From Mytilus trossulus (taxonomy: Eukaryota; Mollusca; Bivalvia; Mytilida; Mytilidae), in NCBI RefSeq assembly GCF_036588685.1, contig NC_086378.1, positions 33,643,578 through 33,707,577 on the forward strand: a stretch of DNA of 64,000 nucleotides, given 5' to 3'. Below the pieces are notes generated by a model. The model was not told the origin of the DNA and searched no databases. It saw only the letters and a list, made by a program, of their open reading frames with translations. Below are positions 15,555 to 33,024 of this stretch, piece by piece. Each line of letters opens with the position of its first letter. Positions within the stretch are counted from its first letter, which is position 1. Position numbers and translations under genes: made by a program.

Positions 15555-15609
15555 GGCCCTTTTCAGGGCCACCAACATTTTTCAAAAAGAATTTACATTT
15601 GTTGTACAT
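15555..15609 (+). promoter_or_regulatory. H2B copy 3 mRNA 3'-end processing module
   Basis: Stem-loop at 15555-15570, CAAAAAGAA, TTGTTGTACAT ending at 15609. Confidence 0.93.
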
Positions 15610-16297
15610 CAATGTCAAACTTCTAAACAAAGCTATAAATCCCAACCCCAGCTATAACCACTTTCAAACTATTTCAATAGTATATGGTTACTTTTCTCTT
15701 CTTTCTATCTGTATAACAAATATACGTGTATTTCACTCATTCTGTAGCATTTAATTTGTCTGTCAAAACTACAAAGCGTAAATACATAAATCATGAAGAA
15801 CAAAACAGTGCTTTCATTCCAATTAATAGAGTTGATAAATTTACGATTTCTTTTGCTTTTCGAGAGAAAAAAAATATTGCGAGAATTATTTTACACGGAA
15901 ACAAGAACATTACCTAATCTTAAACCACGCAAAAAAAACCTCTATAATTGAATATAACAGAATCTACAGATTTTGTGTGTAAAAGTCCGTGCATTTTGTT
16001 TTGAAATTTTCTCTCTTCATGTAGGCAAATGCACGGACTTGATCTTTGAACGTATTCATAAACCTTCAGAAATATAAATTCTCAAATAAATACAAGAGTA
16101 AGAGTAAGGAAGTTAATTAAAAAGAAAGCCAGATATTTAAAAAAAAAAAGGGGGGGGGGGGGGGGTATAACGAGAGAGAGAAAATAGTTGCGGATCAGGA
16201 TCAGGGAAAACAAGAAAAACGGTTGAAAAATTCATGAACATTAGAGAAAAGAATAGAAGTGGGAGCAAGCTTTGATTTCAAGATTTTGTTTAAAACG

Positions 16298-16353
16298 ATG
16301 TACAACAAATCTAAGATTCTTTTTGAAAAATGTTGGTGGCCCTGAAAAGGGCC
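16298..16353 (-). promoter_or_regulatory. H4 copy 3 mRNA 3'-end processing module
   Basis: Stem-loop at 16338-16353 with downstream element and TTGTTGTACAT ending at 16298. Confidence 0.93.
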
Positions 16354-16379
16354 GTTGTTGATATTAGCTGGGTGGCTGT

Positions 16380-16697
<318 letters not shown>

Positions 16698-18329
16698 CTA
16701 TTTGTGGTGATTAGTTAAATAATACTTTCCGTCTAACAGCGACTCTTTATATATCACCAACGCGGCCGTAAAAGAAGTATCACACATTTTCAGTTAACTG
16801 TTGTCTGATTGGCTTACGTTGTTTTATTCCGGGAGGTAACTCTGTACTGCCTTAAACTGTGTACACTTTCAATCCACTTTTTCATTCTAGGTCTGAAAAA
16901 TATAATAATTCATATCAGACAGTAAATTTTTAAGAAAAAACTATTATTTCAATCGGAATAAAAATGACTGAAGGAGACAAAAAAAGTTCCAAAATGTTGA
17001 AAAGTTTTCATTTTAAGATAGAATAGTATGATAAATAAATGATAAATGAAAATCACTTTAGACAGTCAAAATTATAAAGATAATTATTTGCTTTCTCTGA
17101 ACAGACATTTTCATTCAATGACAATACACATTTCAACTTAATGGAATGGAATTTAGTTGGGGAAAAAATAAACCTCACAGACATATCTAGGAATACTGGT
17201 TATCTATTTGTCTATTTGATGTATCCAGAAATTGGATACATCACAGGATTTTACATGCTTGCAGTTTTCTACCTGTCTTTCATAACTCAACATCATCTGT
17301 CAAAGCTGTGCTTGCCATCCATCAACGATCTGCTGCAGGTACTTCAGATCATAAATGGGAGAATGTATGAATAAAACTGTTACTGTTATTACTATTAAAG
17401 ATTTTTTTTTCTAGGTATTACAGTGAAGAAAAGAGATGCCCCTGACTGCGGGTAAAACTTCTTATGTGTGCATCTTCCTTTCAATTTTATTTTTAAACGC
17501 CATTCTATATTTATCCACAGTATGACGATGACAATTTCATCAGCCAATCCAATAAAAATGTTAATGCGCACACATGTACTTACTATTCTGAAGACTTCTT
17601 TTAGCCAGAAAAGTTTATAATAAGTCTGAAAACCACTTTTTATCATATAAAAAAGCTTATAAGTGCAAGATATATGCTTACATGGACTTCCTACATTGAA
17701 ATTTTGTGGGGACTACTTGGACCCGTACCGAAATTATATTAATTTAAATAGAAATTTCATGATTTTGTTAACTAGCAGCAAGACAAGACTCTAAAGTGGA
17801 CAAAATATATTACTACATACATGATAAAAAAATTCTTTACAATTCTGACTGAAAAAGAGCTCTAAATTTTTGATAAAAGTACCCTGTAATATCAGCTTTT
17901 CTAAAAGAAATATTCAAATTAATGAATTATACAAGATATTTAAACTCTAACTTAAAAAAAAAGGTTATATTTTGGCCAGTTGGTGGTTCTCTTTCTTTGG
18001 TCTAGACTACTGGTGTAAATAATACATCAAAAGAAGACAAGACAAAACAAGCGAAGAAAAGAAAAGAACAGAAGTACAGATAGAAACATTTATATGTTGA
18101 TCTTTTTTTATATAATGTACTATTTAATATTCTACACACAAGGACATACATGTACCATGATAAACAAACACCCCCCTTTTTTTTGTGATGAGACTTGTGT
18201 GTATATATATATCATAAAATTTATTTTTTGTCTATGTATTGCTTTGCATATAGATGGATTCAACAAGAAGAAATAAAAGAGAGAGAGAGAGATGGGGAAA
18301 AGAGGGGTTCGGCTATGTTTCTAATTTTC

Positions 18330-18385
18330 ATGTACAACAATTTATAGATTCTTTTTGAAAAATATTGGTGGCCCTGAAAAGGGCC
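18330..18385 (-). promoter_or_regulatory. H3 copy 4 mRNA 3'-end processing module
   Basis: Stem-loop at 18370-18385; downstream elements as in the reference copy. Confidence 0.93.
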
Positions 18386-18414
18386 GTTATGTTTTGGTGA
18401 AAAAATCACACTTC

Positions 18415-18930
<516 letters not shown>

Positions 18931-20023
18931 TCACCACTTACATAAAGCTGGCGTTGATTGGTCCGCATATCTTAAATCTGATTGGACTGATTTGTAAGGG
19001 ACTTTGACAGTTTTCAATCCATTTTTTACTGAAAAACTGCTCAACCCAAGCTGACAGTAAAAATGCCCCCTTTTTTCATTCATAATTACAGTTTCTGATC
19101 ATCCCTCATAGCTCAACAATAGTAAATTAGTGTCACGGTTTCAATATGATAAATCTGAAGAAGAAAAATAATAATAATGAAAAAAGGTCAAAATACATGC
19201 AGAAACATTAAGGAAAGGAACGAAAAATAAAAACAGGAAAAAATAAAAATAAAATGCAGTTATAACACAAACAAAGCGAAATAAAAATAAAAAAACAGAA
19301 ACAAATGGAATTACACATTCCCGACATGACATTGTGCGGATCGGCTGAGTTTCTTTATTGTTGTATTATGTCATATTTATGTATATTTAATATAAAAAAA
19401 GAAGATGTGGTATGATTTTCATTTGGGCTGGGCACATTTGTCACATTGTCTGATTGTCGGTGTGCTTACATCAATTCCACATCTTTAATACACAAACAAT
19501 AACTAAATAAAGACAGAAAGACAGAGAGAGAGATGCTGAAAAAAATGGAAAAAGGAAAAGAATGGAAAGTACATATCATATATAAAAGTGTTGACGAAAG
19601 AGATAATGTTAACAAAAACTATAAATAATTATAATAATAAAAAAAAACCACACACCTTCTCAGATGAATCTAAGCATGCTCGCATCAATAACCAAGAGAG
19701 AGAAAGAAGAGAGCAGACTAGTATTAAATATAAATACTATCAGTGGTTTTTTTTCCCCCCGACAAACATTATATGATTTAACTGAGCTACTTGTGGGTTC
19801 AAAGAGTCAGAAAGTACGACAATAAATGTTCTGATGAAGAAGACTGAAAAAGTTACTAGACTTAGTGTTATGCTATAAGAACTGTACTTAAATGGGATGC
19901 GTTAGAGAGAGAAGAAAAGAAGAATCACGGAAGAAGGGACATTTATATTTTAGACATTTTTTATTTGTTATGTAGTAGAATATATTTTTTTCAATTATGT
20001 ATGGGGAATAAAGTATTACTAAG

Positions 20024-20078
20024 ATGTACAACAATTTTAGACTCTTTTTGAAAAATATTGGTGGCCCTGAAAAGGGCC
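20024..20078 (-). promoter_or_regulatory. H2A copy 4 mRNA 3'-end processing module
   Basis: Stem-loop at 20063-20078, CAAAAAGAG, TTGTTGTACAT ending at 20024. Confidence 0.93.
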
Positions 20079-20111
20079 GTTGTTAAGTGAGTAATCCGAT
20101 ATATCCACTTT

Positions 20112-20765
<654 letters not shown>

Positions 20766-21140
20766 ATGCCACCCAAAGTAGGAACTAAAGGAGCCAAGAA
20801 GGCCGTCACCAAGGCAAAGACTGCCAGACCCGGCGGTGATAAGAAAAGGAGGAGGAAGAGACGTGAATCCTATGCTATCTACATCTACAAAGTCTTGAGA
20901 CAAGTTCACCCCGACACCGGAGTGTCCTCAAAGGCAATGTCCATCATGAACAGCTTCGTCAACGATATCTTCGAGAGAATCGCAGCAGAGGCTTCCCGAT
21001 TGGCACACTACAACAAAAGATCTACCATCACATCCCGGGAGATCCAGACCGCTGTCCGTCTTCTCTTACCCGGAGAATTGGCCAAGCACGCTGTCAGTGA
21101 AGGTACCAAAGCCGTCACTAAATACACCAGCAGCAAGTAA
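20766..21140 (+). CDS. H2B: Histone H2B, copy 4
   Basis: Intact, same protein as at 9541-9915. Confidence 0.98.
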   Translation: MPPKVGTKGAKKAVTKAKTARPGGDKKRRRKRRESYAIYIYKVLRQVHPDTGVSSKAMSIMNSFVNDIFERIAAEASRLAHYNKRSTITSREIQTAVRLLLPGELAKHAVSEGTKAVTKYTSSK

Positions 21141-21168
21141 ACAGTCTGAAGTTTATAACTTCACAAAC

Positions 21169-21223
21169 GGCCCTTTTCAGGGCCACCAACATTTTTCAAA
21201 AAGAATTTACATTTGTTGTACAT
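21169..21223 (+). promoter_or_regulatory. H2B copy 4 mRNA 3'-end processing module
   Basis: Stem-loop at 21169-21184, CAAAAAGAA, TTGTTGTACAT ending at 21223. Confidence 0.93.
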
Positions 21224-21912
21224 CAATGTCAAACTTCTAAACAAAGCTATAAATCCCAACCCCAGCTATAACCACTTTCAAACTATTTCAATAGTATATG
21301 GTTACTTTTCTCTTCTTTCTATCTGTATAACAAATATACGTGTATTTCACTCATTCTGTAGCATTTAATTTGTCTGTCAAAACTACAAAGCGTAAATACA
21401 TAAATCATGAAGAACAAAACAGTGCTTTCATTCCAATTAATAGAGTTGATAAATTTACGATTTCTTTTGCTTTTCGAGAGAAAAAAAATATTGCGAGAAT
21501 TATTTTACACGGAAACAAGAACATTACCTAATCTTAAACCACGCAAAAAAAACCTCTATAATTGAATATAACAGAATCTACAGATTTTGTGTGTAAAAGT
21601 CCGTGCATTTTGTTTTGAAATTTTCTCTCTTCATGTAGGCAAATGCACGGACTTGATCTTTGAACGTATTCATAAACCTTCAGAAATATAAATTCTCAAA
21701 TAAATACAAGAGTAAGAGTAAGGAAGTTAATTAAAAAGAAAGCCAGATATTTAAAAAAAAAAAGGGGGGGGGGGGGGGGGTATAACGAGAGAGAGAAAAT
21801 AGTTGCGGATCAGGATCAGGGAAAACAAGAAAAACGGTTGAAAAATTCATGAACATTAGAGAAAAGAATAGAAGTGGGAGCAAGCTTTGATTTCAAGATT
21901 TTGTTTAAAACG

Positions 21913-21968
21913 ATGTACAACAAATCTAAGATTCTTTTTGAAAAATGTTGGTGGCCCTGAAAAGGGCC
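21913..21968 (-). promoter_or_regulatory. H4 copy 4 mRNA 3'-end processing module
   Basis: Stem-loop at 21953-21968 with downstream element and TTGTTGTACAT ending at 21913. Confidence 0.93.
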
Positions 21969-21994
21969 GTTGTTGATATTAGCTGGGTGGCTGT

Positions 21995-22312
<318 letters not shown>

Positions 22313-23944
22313 CTATTTGTGGTGATTAGTTAAATAATACTTTCCGTCTAACAGCGACTCTTTATATATCACCAACGCGGCCGTAAAAGAAGTATCACAC
22401 ATTTTCAGTTAACTGTTGTCTGATTGGCTTACGTTGTTTTATTCCGGGAGGTAACTCTGTACTGCCTTAAACTGTGTACACTTTCAATCCACTTTTTCAT
22501 TCTAGGTCTGAAAAATATAATAATTCATATCAGACAGTAAATTTTTAAGAAAAAACTATTATTTCAATCGGAATAAAAATGACTGAAGGAGACAAAAAAA
22601 GTTCCAAAATGTTGAAAAGTTTTCATTTTAAGATAGAATAGTATGATAAATAAATGATAAATGAAAATCACTTTAGACAGTCAAAATTATAAAGATAATT
22701 ATTTGCTTTCTCTGAACAGACATTTTCATTCAATGACAATACACATTTCAACTTAATGGAATGGAATTTAGTTGGGGAAAAAATAAACCTCACAGACATA
22801 TCTAGGAATACTGGTTATCTATTTGTCTATTTGATGTATCCAGAAATTGGATACATCACAGGATTTTACATGCTTGCAGTTTTCTACCTGTCTTTCATAA
22901 CTCAACATCATCTGTCAAAGCTGTGCTTGCCATCCATCAACGATCTGCTGCAGGTACTTCAGATCATAAATGGGAGAATGTATGAATAAAACTGTTACTG
23001 TTATTACTATTAAAGATTTTTTTTTCTAGGTATTACAGTGAAGAAAAGAGATGCCCCTGACTGCGGGTAAAACTTCTTATGTGTGCATCTTCCTTTCAAT
23101 TTTATTTTTAAACGCCATTCTATATTTATCCACAGTATGACGATGACAATTTCATCAGCCAATCCAATAAAAATGTTAATGCGCACACATGTACTTACTA
23201 TTCTGAAGACTTCTTTTAGCCAGAAAAGTTTATAATAAGTCTGAAAACCACTTTTTATCATATAAAAAAGCTTATAAGTGCAAGATATATGCTTACATGG
23301 ACTTCCTACATTGAAATTTTGTGGGGACTACTTGGACCCGTACCGAAATTATATTAATTTAAATAGAAATTTCATGATTTTGTTAACTAGCAGCAAGACA
23401 AGACTCTAAAGTGGACAAAATATATTACTACATACATGATAAAAAAATTCTTTACAATTCTGACTGAAAAAGAGCTCTAAATTTTTGATAAAAGTACCCT
23501 GTAATATCAGCTTTTCTAAAAGAAATATTCAAATTAATGAATTATACAAGATATTTAAACTCTAACTTAAAAAAAAAGGTTATATTTTGGCCAGTTGGTG
23601 GTTCTCTTTCTTTGGTCTAGACTACTGGTGTAAATAATACATCAAAAGAAGACAAGACAAAACAAGCGAAGAAAAGAAAAGAACAGAAGTACAGATAGAA
23701 ACATTTATATGTTGATCTTTTTTTATATAATGTACTATTTAATATTCTACACACAAGGACATACATGTACCATGATAAACAAACACCCCCCTTTTTTTTG
23801 TGATGAGACTTGTGTGTATATATATATCATAAAATTTATTTTTTGTCTATGTATTGCTTTGCATATAGATGGATTCAACAAGAAGAAATAAAAGAGAGAG
23901 AGAGAGATGGGGAAAAGAGGGGTTCGGCTATGTTTCTAATTTTC

Positions 23945-24000
23945 ATGTACAACAATTTATAGATTCTTTTTGAAAAATATTGGTGGCCCTGAAAAGGGCC
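23945..24000 (-). promoter_or_regulatory. H3 copy 5 mRNA 3'-end processing module
   Basis: Stem-loop at 23985-24000; downstream elements as in the reference copy. Confidence 0.93.
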
Positions 24001-24029
24001 GTTATGTTTTGGTGAAAAAATCACACTTC

Positions 24030-24545
<516 letters not shown>

Positions 24546-25637
24546 TCACCACTTACATAAAGCTGGCGTTGATTGGTCCGCATATCTTAAATCTGATTGG
24601 ACTGATTTGTAAGGGACTTTGACAGTTTTCAATCCATTTTTTACTGAAAAACTGCTCAACCCAAGCTGACAGTAAAAATGCCCCCTTTTTTCATTCATAA
24701 TTACAGTTTCTGATCATCCCTCATAGCTCAACAATAGTAAATTAGTGTCACGGTTTCAATATGATAAATCTGAAGAAGAAAAATAATAATAATGAAAAAA
24801 GGTCAAAATACATGCAGAAACATTAAGGAAAGGAACGAAAAATAAAAACAGGAAAAAATAAAAATAAAATGCAGTTATAACACAAACAAAGCGAAATAAA
24901 AATAAAAAAACAGAAACAAATGGAATTACACATTCCCGACATGACATTGTGCGGATCGGCTGAGTTTCTTTATTGTTGTATTATGTCATATTTATGTATA
25001 TTTAATATAAAAAAAGAAGATGTGGTATGATTTTCATTTGGGCTGGGCACATTTGTCACATTGTCTGATTGTCGGTGTGCTTACATCAATTCCACATCTT
25101 TAATACACAAACAATAACTAAATAAAGACAGAAAGACAGAGAGAGAGATGCTGAAAAAAATGGAAAAAGGAAAAGAATGGAAAGTACATATCATATATAA
25201 AAGTGTTGACGAAAGAGATAATGTTAACAAAAACTATAAATAATTATAATAATAAAAAAAAACCACACACCTTCTCAGATGAATCTAAGCATGCTCGCAT
25301 CAATAACCAAGAGAGAGAAAGAAGAGAGCAGACTAGTATTAAATATAAATACTATCAGTGGTTTTTTTTCCCCCGACAAACATTATATGATTTAACTGAG
25401 CTACTTGTGGGTTCAAAGAGTCAGAAAGTACGACAATAAATGTTCTGATGAAGAAGACTGAAAAAGTTACTAGACTTAGTGTTATGCTATAAGAACTGTA
25501 CTTAAATGGGATGCGTTAGAGAGAGAAGAAAAGAAGAATCACGGAAGAAGGGACATTTATATTTTAGACATTTTTTATTTGTTATGTAGTAGAATATATT
25601 TTTTTCAATTATGTATGGGGAATAAAGTATTACTAAG

Positions 25638-25692
25638 ATGTACAACAATTTTAGACTCTTTTTGAAAAATATTGGTGGCCCTGAAAAGGGCC
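25638..25692 (-). promoter_or_regulatory. 3'-end processing module of the missing H2A copy 5
   Basis: Stem-loop at 25677-25692 with CAAAAAGAG and TTGTTGTACAT. The gene it serves falls in the gap that begins 22 bases further on, so the module shows that an H2A was present here. Confidence 0.92.
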
Positions 25693-25714
25693 GTTGTTAA
25701 GTGAGTAATCCGAT

Positions 25715-25814
25715 NNNNNNNNNNNNNNNNNNNNNNNNNNNNNNNNNNNNNNNNNNNNNNNNNNNNNNNNNNNNNNNNNNNNNNNNNNNNNNNNNNNNNN
25801 NNNNNNNNNNNNNN
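25715..25814. other. Assembly gap (100 N) replacing H2A copy 5
   Basis: The flanks match unit 2 at 8873 and 9488 respectively, so about 614 bp should lie here: the whole H2A frame, H2A leader, both distal promoter motifs and the H2B TATA box. Confidence 0.95.
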
Positions 25815-25865
25815 AAATTGAAAATAATTTTTCACCATTACTTATTTGATTATCAAACCAGTAAC

Positions 25866-26240
25866 ATGCCACCCAAAGTAGGAACTAAAGGAGCCAAGAA
25901 GGCCGTCACCAAGGCAAAGACTGCCAGACCCGGCGGTGATAAGAAAAGGAGGAGGAAGAGACGTGAATCCTATGCTATCTACATCTACAAAGTCTTGAGA
26001 CAAGTTCACCCCGACACCGGAGTGTCCTCAAAGGCAATGTCCATCATGAACAGCTTCGTCAACGATATCTTCGAGAGAATCGCAGCAGAGGCTTCCCGAT
26101 TGGCACACTACAACAAAAGATCTACCATCACATCCCGGGAGATCCAGACCGCTGTCCGTCTTCTCTTACCCGGAGAATTGGCCAAGCACGCTGTCAGTGA
26201 AGGTACCAAAGCCGTCACTAAATACACCAGCAGCAAGTAA
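25866..26240 (+). CDS. H2B: Histone H2B, copy 5
   Basis: Intact, same protein as at 9541-9915. Only 51 bp of its leader remain; its TATA box is in the gap. Confidence 0.98.
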   Translation: MPPKVGTKGAKKAVTKAKTARPGGDKKRRRKRRESYAIYIYKVLRQVHPDTGVSSKAMSIMNSFVNDIFERIAAEASRLAHYNKRSTITSREIQTAVRLLLPGELAKHAVSEGTKAVTKYTSSK

Positions 26241-26268
26241 ACAGTCTGAAGTTTATAACTTCACAAAC

Positions 26269-26323
26269 GGCCCTTTTCAGGGCCACCAACATTTTTCAAA
26301 AAGAATTTACATTTGTTGTACAT
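26269..26323 (+). promoter_or_regulatory. H2B copy 5 mRNA 3'-end processing module
   Basis: Stem-loop at 26269-26284, CAAAAAGAA, TTGTTGTACAT ending at 26323. Confidence 0.93.
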
Positions 26324-27011
26324 CAATGTCAAACTTCTAAACAAAGCTATAAATCCCAACCCCAGCTATAACCACTTTCAAACTATTTCAATAGTATATG
26401 GTTACTTTTCTCTTCTTTCTATCTGTATAACAAATATACGTGTATTTCACTCATTCTGTAGCATTTAATTTGTCTGTCAAAACTACAAAGCGTAAATACA
26501 TAAATCATGAAGAACAAAACAGTGCTTTCATTCCAATTAATAGAGTTGATAAATTTACGATTTCTTTTGCTTTTCGAGAGAAAAAAAATATTGCGAGAAT
26601 TATTTTACACGGAAACAAGAACATTACCTAATCTTAAACCACGCAAAAAAAACCTCTATAATTGAATATAACAGAATCTACAGATTTTGTGTGTAAAAGT
26701 CCGTGCATTTTGTTTTGAAATTTTCTCTCTTCATGTAGGCAAATGCACGGACTTGATCTTTGAACGTATTCATAAACCTTCAGAAATATAAATTCTCAAA
26801 TAAATACAAGAGTAAGAGTAAGGAAGTTAATTAAAAAGAAAGCCAGATATTTAAAAAAAAAAAGGGGGGGGGGGGGGGGTATAACGAGAGAGAGAAAATA
26901 GTTGCGGATCAGGATCAGGGAAAACAAGAAAAACGGTTGAAAAATTCATGAACATTAGAGAAAAGAATAGAAGTGGGAGCAAGCTTTGATTTCAAGATTT
27001 TGTTTAAAACG

Positions 27012-27067
27012 ATGTACAACAAATCTAAGATTCTTTTTGAAAAATGTTGGTGGCCCTGAAAAGGGCC
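27012..27067 (-). promoter_or_regulatory. H4 copy 5 mRNA 3'-end processing module
   Basis: Stem-loop at 27052-27067 with downstream element and TTGTTGTACAT ending at 27012. Confidence 0.93.
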
Positions 27068-27093
27068 GTTGTTGATATTAGCTGGGTGGCTGT

Positions 27094-27411
<318 letters not shown>

Positions 27412-29043
27412 CTATTTGTGGTGATTAGTTAAATAATACTTTCCGTCTAACAGCGACTCTTTATATATCACCAACGCGGCCGTAAAAGAAGTATCACACA
27501 TTTTCAGTTAACTGTTGTCTGATTGGCTTACGTTGTTTTATTCCGGGAGGTAACTCTGTACTGCCTTAAACTGTGTACACTTTCAATCCACTTTTTCATT
27601 CTAGGTCTGAAAAATATAATAATTCATATCAGACAGTAAATTTTTAAGAAAAAACTATTATTTCAATCGGAATAAAAATGACTGAAGGAGACAAAAAAAG
27701 TTCCAAAATGTTGAAAAGTTTTCATTTTAAGATAGAATAGTATGATAAATAAATGATAAATGAAAATCACTTTAGACAGTCAAAATTATAAAGATAATTA
27801 TTTGCTTTCTCTGAACAGACATTTTCATTCAATGACAATACACATTTCAACTTAATGGAATGGAATTTAGTTGGGGAAAAAATAAACCTCACAGACATAT
27901 CTAGGAATACTGGTTATCTATTTGTCTATTTGATGTATCCAGAAATTGGATACATCACAGGATTTTACATGCTTGCAGTTTTCTACCTGTCTTTCATAAC
28001 TCAACATCATCTGTCAAAGCTGTGCTTGCCATCCATCAACGATCTGCTGCAGGTACTTCAGATCATAAATGGGAGAATGTATGAATAAAACTGTTACTGT
28101 TATTACTATTAAAGATTTTTTTTTCTAGGTATTACAGTGAAGAAAAGAGATGCCCCTGACTGCGGGTAAAACTTCTTATGTGTGCATCTTCCTTTCAATT
28201 TTATTTTTAAACGCCATTCTATATTTATCCACAGTATGACGATGACAATTTCATCAGCCAATCCAATAAAAATGTTAATGCGCACACATGTACTTACTAT
28301 TCTGAAGACTTCTTTTAGCCAGAAAAGTTTATAATAAGTCTGAAAACCACTTTTTATCATATAAAAAAGCTTATAAGTGCAAGATATATGCTTACATGGA
28401 CTTCCTACATTGAAATTTTGTGGGGACTACTTGGACCCGTACCGAAATTATATTAATTTAAATAGAAATTTCATGATTTTGTTAACTAGCAGCAAGACAA
28501 GACTCTAAAGTGGACAAAATATATTACTACATACATGATAAAAAAATTCTTTACAATTCTGACTGAAAAAGAGCTCTAAATTTTTGATAAAAGTACCCTG
28601 TAATATCAGCTTTTCTAAAAGAAATATTCAAATTAATGAATTATACAAGATATTTAAACTCTAACTTAAAAAAAAAGGTTATATTTTGGCCAGTTGGTGG
28701 TTCTCTTTCTTTGGTCTAGACTACTGGTGTAAATAATACATCAAAAGAAGACAAGACAAAACAAGCGAAGAAAAGAAAAGAACAGAAGTACAGATAGAAA
28801 CATTTATATGTTGATCTTTTTTTATATAATGTACTATTTAATATTCTACACACAAGGACATACATGTACCATGATAAACAAACACCCCCCTTTTTTTTGT
28901 GATGAGACTTGTGTGTATATATATATCATAAAATTTATTTTTTGTCTATGTATTGCTTTGCATATAGATGGATTCAACAAGAAGAAATAAAAGAGAGAGA
29001 GAGAGATGGGGAAAAGAGGGGTTCGGCTATGTTTCTAATTTTC

Positions 29044-29099
29044 ATGTACAACAATTTATAGATTCTTTTTGAAAAATATTGGTGGCCCTGAAAAGGGCC
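29044..29099 (-). promoter_or_regulatory. H3 copy 6 mRNA 3'-end processing module
   Basis: Stem-loop at 29084-29099; downstream elements as in the reference copy. Confidence 0.93.
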
Positions 29100-29128
29100 G
29101 TTATGTTTTGGTGAAAAAATCACACTTC

Positions 29129-29644
<516 letters not shown>

Positions 29645-30737
29645 TCACCACTTACATAAAGCTGGCGTTGATTGGTCCGCATATCTTAAATCTGATTGGA
29701 CTGATTTGTAAGGGACTTTGACAGTTTTCAATCCATTTTTTACTGAAAAACTGCTCAACCCAAGCTGACAGTAAAAATGCCCCCTTTTTTCATTCATAAT
29801 TACAGTTTCTGATCATCCCTCATAGCTCAACAATAGTAAATTAGTGTCACGGTTTCAATATGATAAATCTGAAGAAGAAAAATAATAATAATGAAAAAAG
29901 GTCAAAATACATGCAGAAACATTAAGGAAAGGAACGAAAAATAAAAACAGGAAAAAATAAAAATAAAATGCAGTTATAACACAAACAAAGCGAAATAAAA
30001 ATAAAAAAACAGAAACAAATGGAATTACACATTCCCGACATGACATTGTGCGGATCGGCTGAGTTTCTTTATTGTTGTATTATGTCATATTTATGTATAT
30101 TTAATATAAAAAAAGAAGATGTGGTATGATTTTCATTTGGGCTGGGCACATTTGTCACATTGTCTGATTGTCGGTGTGCTTACATCAATTCCACATCTTT
30201 AATACACAAACAATAACTAAATAAAGACAGAAAGACAGAGAGAGAGATGCTGAAAAAAATGGAAAAAGGAAAAGAATGGAAAGTACATATCATATATAAA
30301 AGTGTTGACGAAAGAGATAATGTTAACAAAAACTATAAATAATTATAATAATAAAAAAAAACCACACACCTTCTCAGATGAATCTAAGCATGCTCGCATC
30401 AATAACCAAGAGAGAGAAAGAAGAGAGCAGACTAGTATTAAATATAAATACTATCAGTGGTTTTTTTTCCCCCCGACAAACATTATATGATTTAACTGAG
30501 CTACTTGTGGGTTCAAAGAGTCAGAAAGTACGACAATAAATGTTCTGATGAAGAAGACTGAAAAAGTTACTAGACTTAGTGTTATGCTATAAGAACTGTA
30601 CTTAAATGGGATGCGTTAGAGAGAGAAGAAAAGAAGAATCACGGAAGAAGGGACATTTATATTTTAGACATTTTTTATTTGTTATGTAGTAGAATATATT
30701 TTTTTCAATTATGTATGGGGAATAAAGTATTACTAAG

Positions 30738-30792
30738 ATGTACAACAATTTTAGACTCTTTTTGAAAAATATTGGTGGCCCTGAAAAGGGCC
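30738..30792 (-). promoter_or_regulatory. H2A copy 6 mRNA 3'-end processing module
   Basis: Stem-loop at 30777-30792, CAAAAAGAG, TTGTTGTACAT ending at 30738. Confidence 0.93.
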
Positions 30793-30825
30793 GTTGTTAA
30801 GTGAGTAATCCGATATATCCACTTT

Positions 30826-31479
<654 letters not shown>

Positions 31480-31854
31480 ATGCCACCCAAAGTAGGAACT
31501 AAAGGAGCCAAGAAGGCCGTCACCAAGGCAAAGACTGCCAGACCCGGCGGTGATAAGAAAAGGAGGAGGAAGAGACGTGAATCCTATGCTATCTACATCT
31601 ACAAAGTCTTGAGACAAGTTCACCCCGACACCGGAGTGTCCTCAAAGGCAATGTCCATCATGAACAGCTTCGTCAACGATATCTTCGAGAGAATCGCAGC
31701 AGAGGCTTCCCGATTGGCACACTACAACAAAAGATCTACCATCACATCCCGGGAGATCCAGACCGCTGTCCGTCTTCTCTTACCCGGAGAATTGGCCAAG
31801 CACGCTGTCAGTGAAGGTACCAAAGCCGTCACTAAATACACCAGCAGCAAGTAA
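31480..31854 (+). CDS. H2B: Histone H2B, copy 6
   Basis: Intact, same protein as at 9541-9915. Confidence 0.98.
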   Translation: MPPKVGTKGAKKAVTKAKTARPGGDKKRRRKRRESYAIYIYKVLRQVHPDTGVSSKAMSIMNSFVNDIFERIAAEASRLAHYNKRSTITSREIQTAVRLLLPGELAKHAVSEGTKAVTKYTSSK

Positions 31855-31882
31855 ACAGTCTGAAGTTTATAACTTCACAAAC

Positions 31883-31937
31883 GGCCCTTTTCAGGGCCAC
31901 CAACATTTTTCAAAAAGAATTTACATTTGTTGTACAT
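31883..31937 (+). promoter_or_regulatory. H2B copy 6 mRNA 3'-end processing module
   Basis: Stem-loop at 31883-31898, CAAAAAGAA, TTGTTGTACAT ending at 31937. Confidence 0.93.
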
Positions 31938-32624
31938 CAATGTCAAACTTCTAAACAAAGCTATAAATCCCAACCCCAGCTATAACCACTTTCAAACTAT
32001 TTCAATAGTATATGGTTACTTTTCTCTTCTTTCTATCTGTATAACAAATATACGTGTATTTCACTCATTCTGTAGCATTTAATTTGTCTGTCAAAACTAC
32101 AAAGCGTAAATACATAAATCATGAAGAACAAAACAGTGCTTTCATTCCAATTAATAGAGTTGATAAATTTACGATTTCTTTTGCTTTTCGAGAGAAAAAA
32201 AATATTGCGAGAATTATTTTACACGGAAACAAGAACATTACCTAATCTTAAACCACGCAAAAAAAACCTCTATAATTGAATATAACAGAATCTACAGATT
32301 TTGTGTGTAAAAGTCCGTGCATTTTGTTTTGAAATTTTCTCTCTTCATGTAGGCAAATGCACGGACTTGATCTTTGAACGTATTCATAAACCTTCAGAAA
32401 TATAAATTCTCAAATAAATACAAGAGTAAGAGTAAGGAAGTTAATTAAAAAGAAAGCCAGATATTTAAAAAAAAAAAGGGGGGGGGGGGGGGTATAACGA
32501 GAGAGAGAAAATAGTTGCGGATCAGGATCAGGGAAAACAAGAAAAACGGTTGAAAAATTCATGAACATTAGAGAAAAGAATAGAAGTGGGAGCAAGCTTT
32601 GATTTCAAGATTTTGTTTAAAACG

Positions 32625-32680
32625 ATGTACAACAAATCTAAGATTCTTTTTGAAAAATGTTGGTGGCCCTGAAAAGGGCC
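32625..32680 (-). promoter_or_regulatory. H4 copy 6 mRNA 3'-end processing module
   Basis: Stem-loop at 32665-32680 with downstream element and TTGTTGTACAT ending at 32625. Confidence 0.93.
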
Positions 32681-32706
32681 GTTGTTGATATTAGCTGGGT
32701 GGCTGT

Positions 32707-33024
<318 letters not shown>

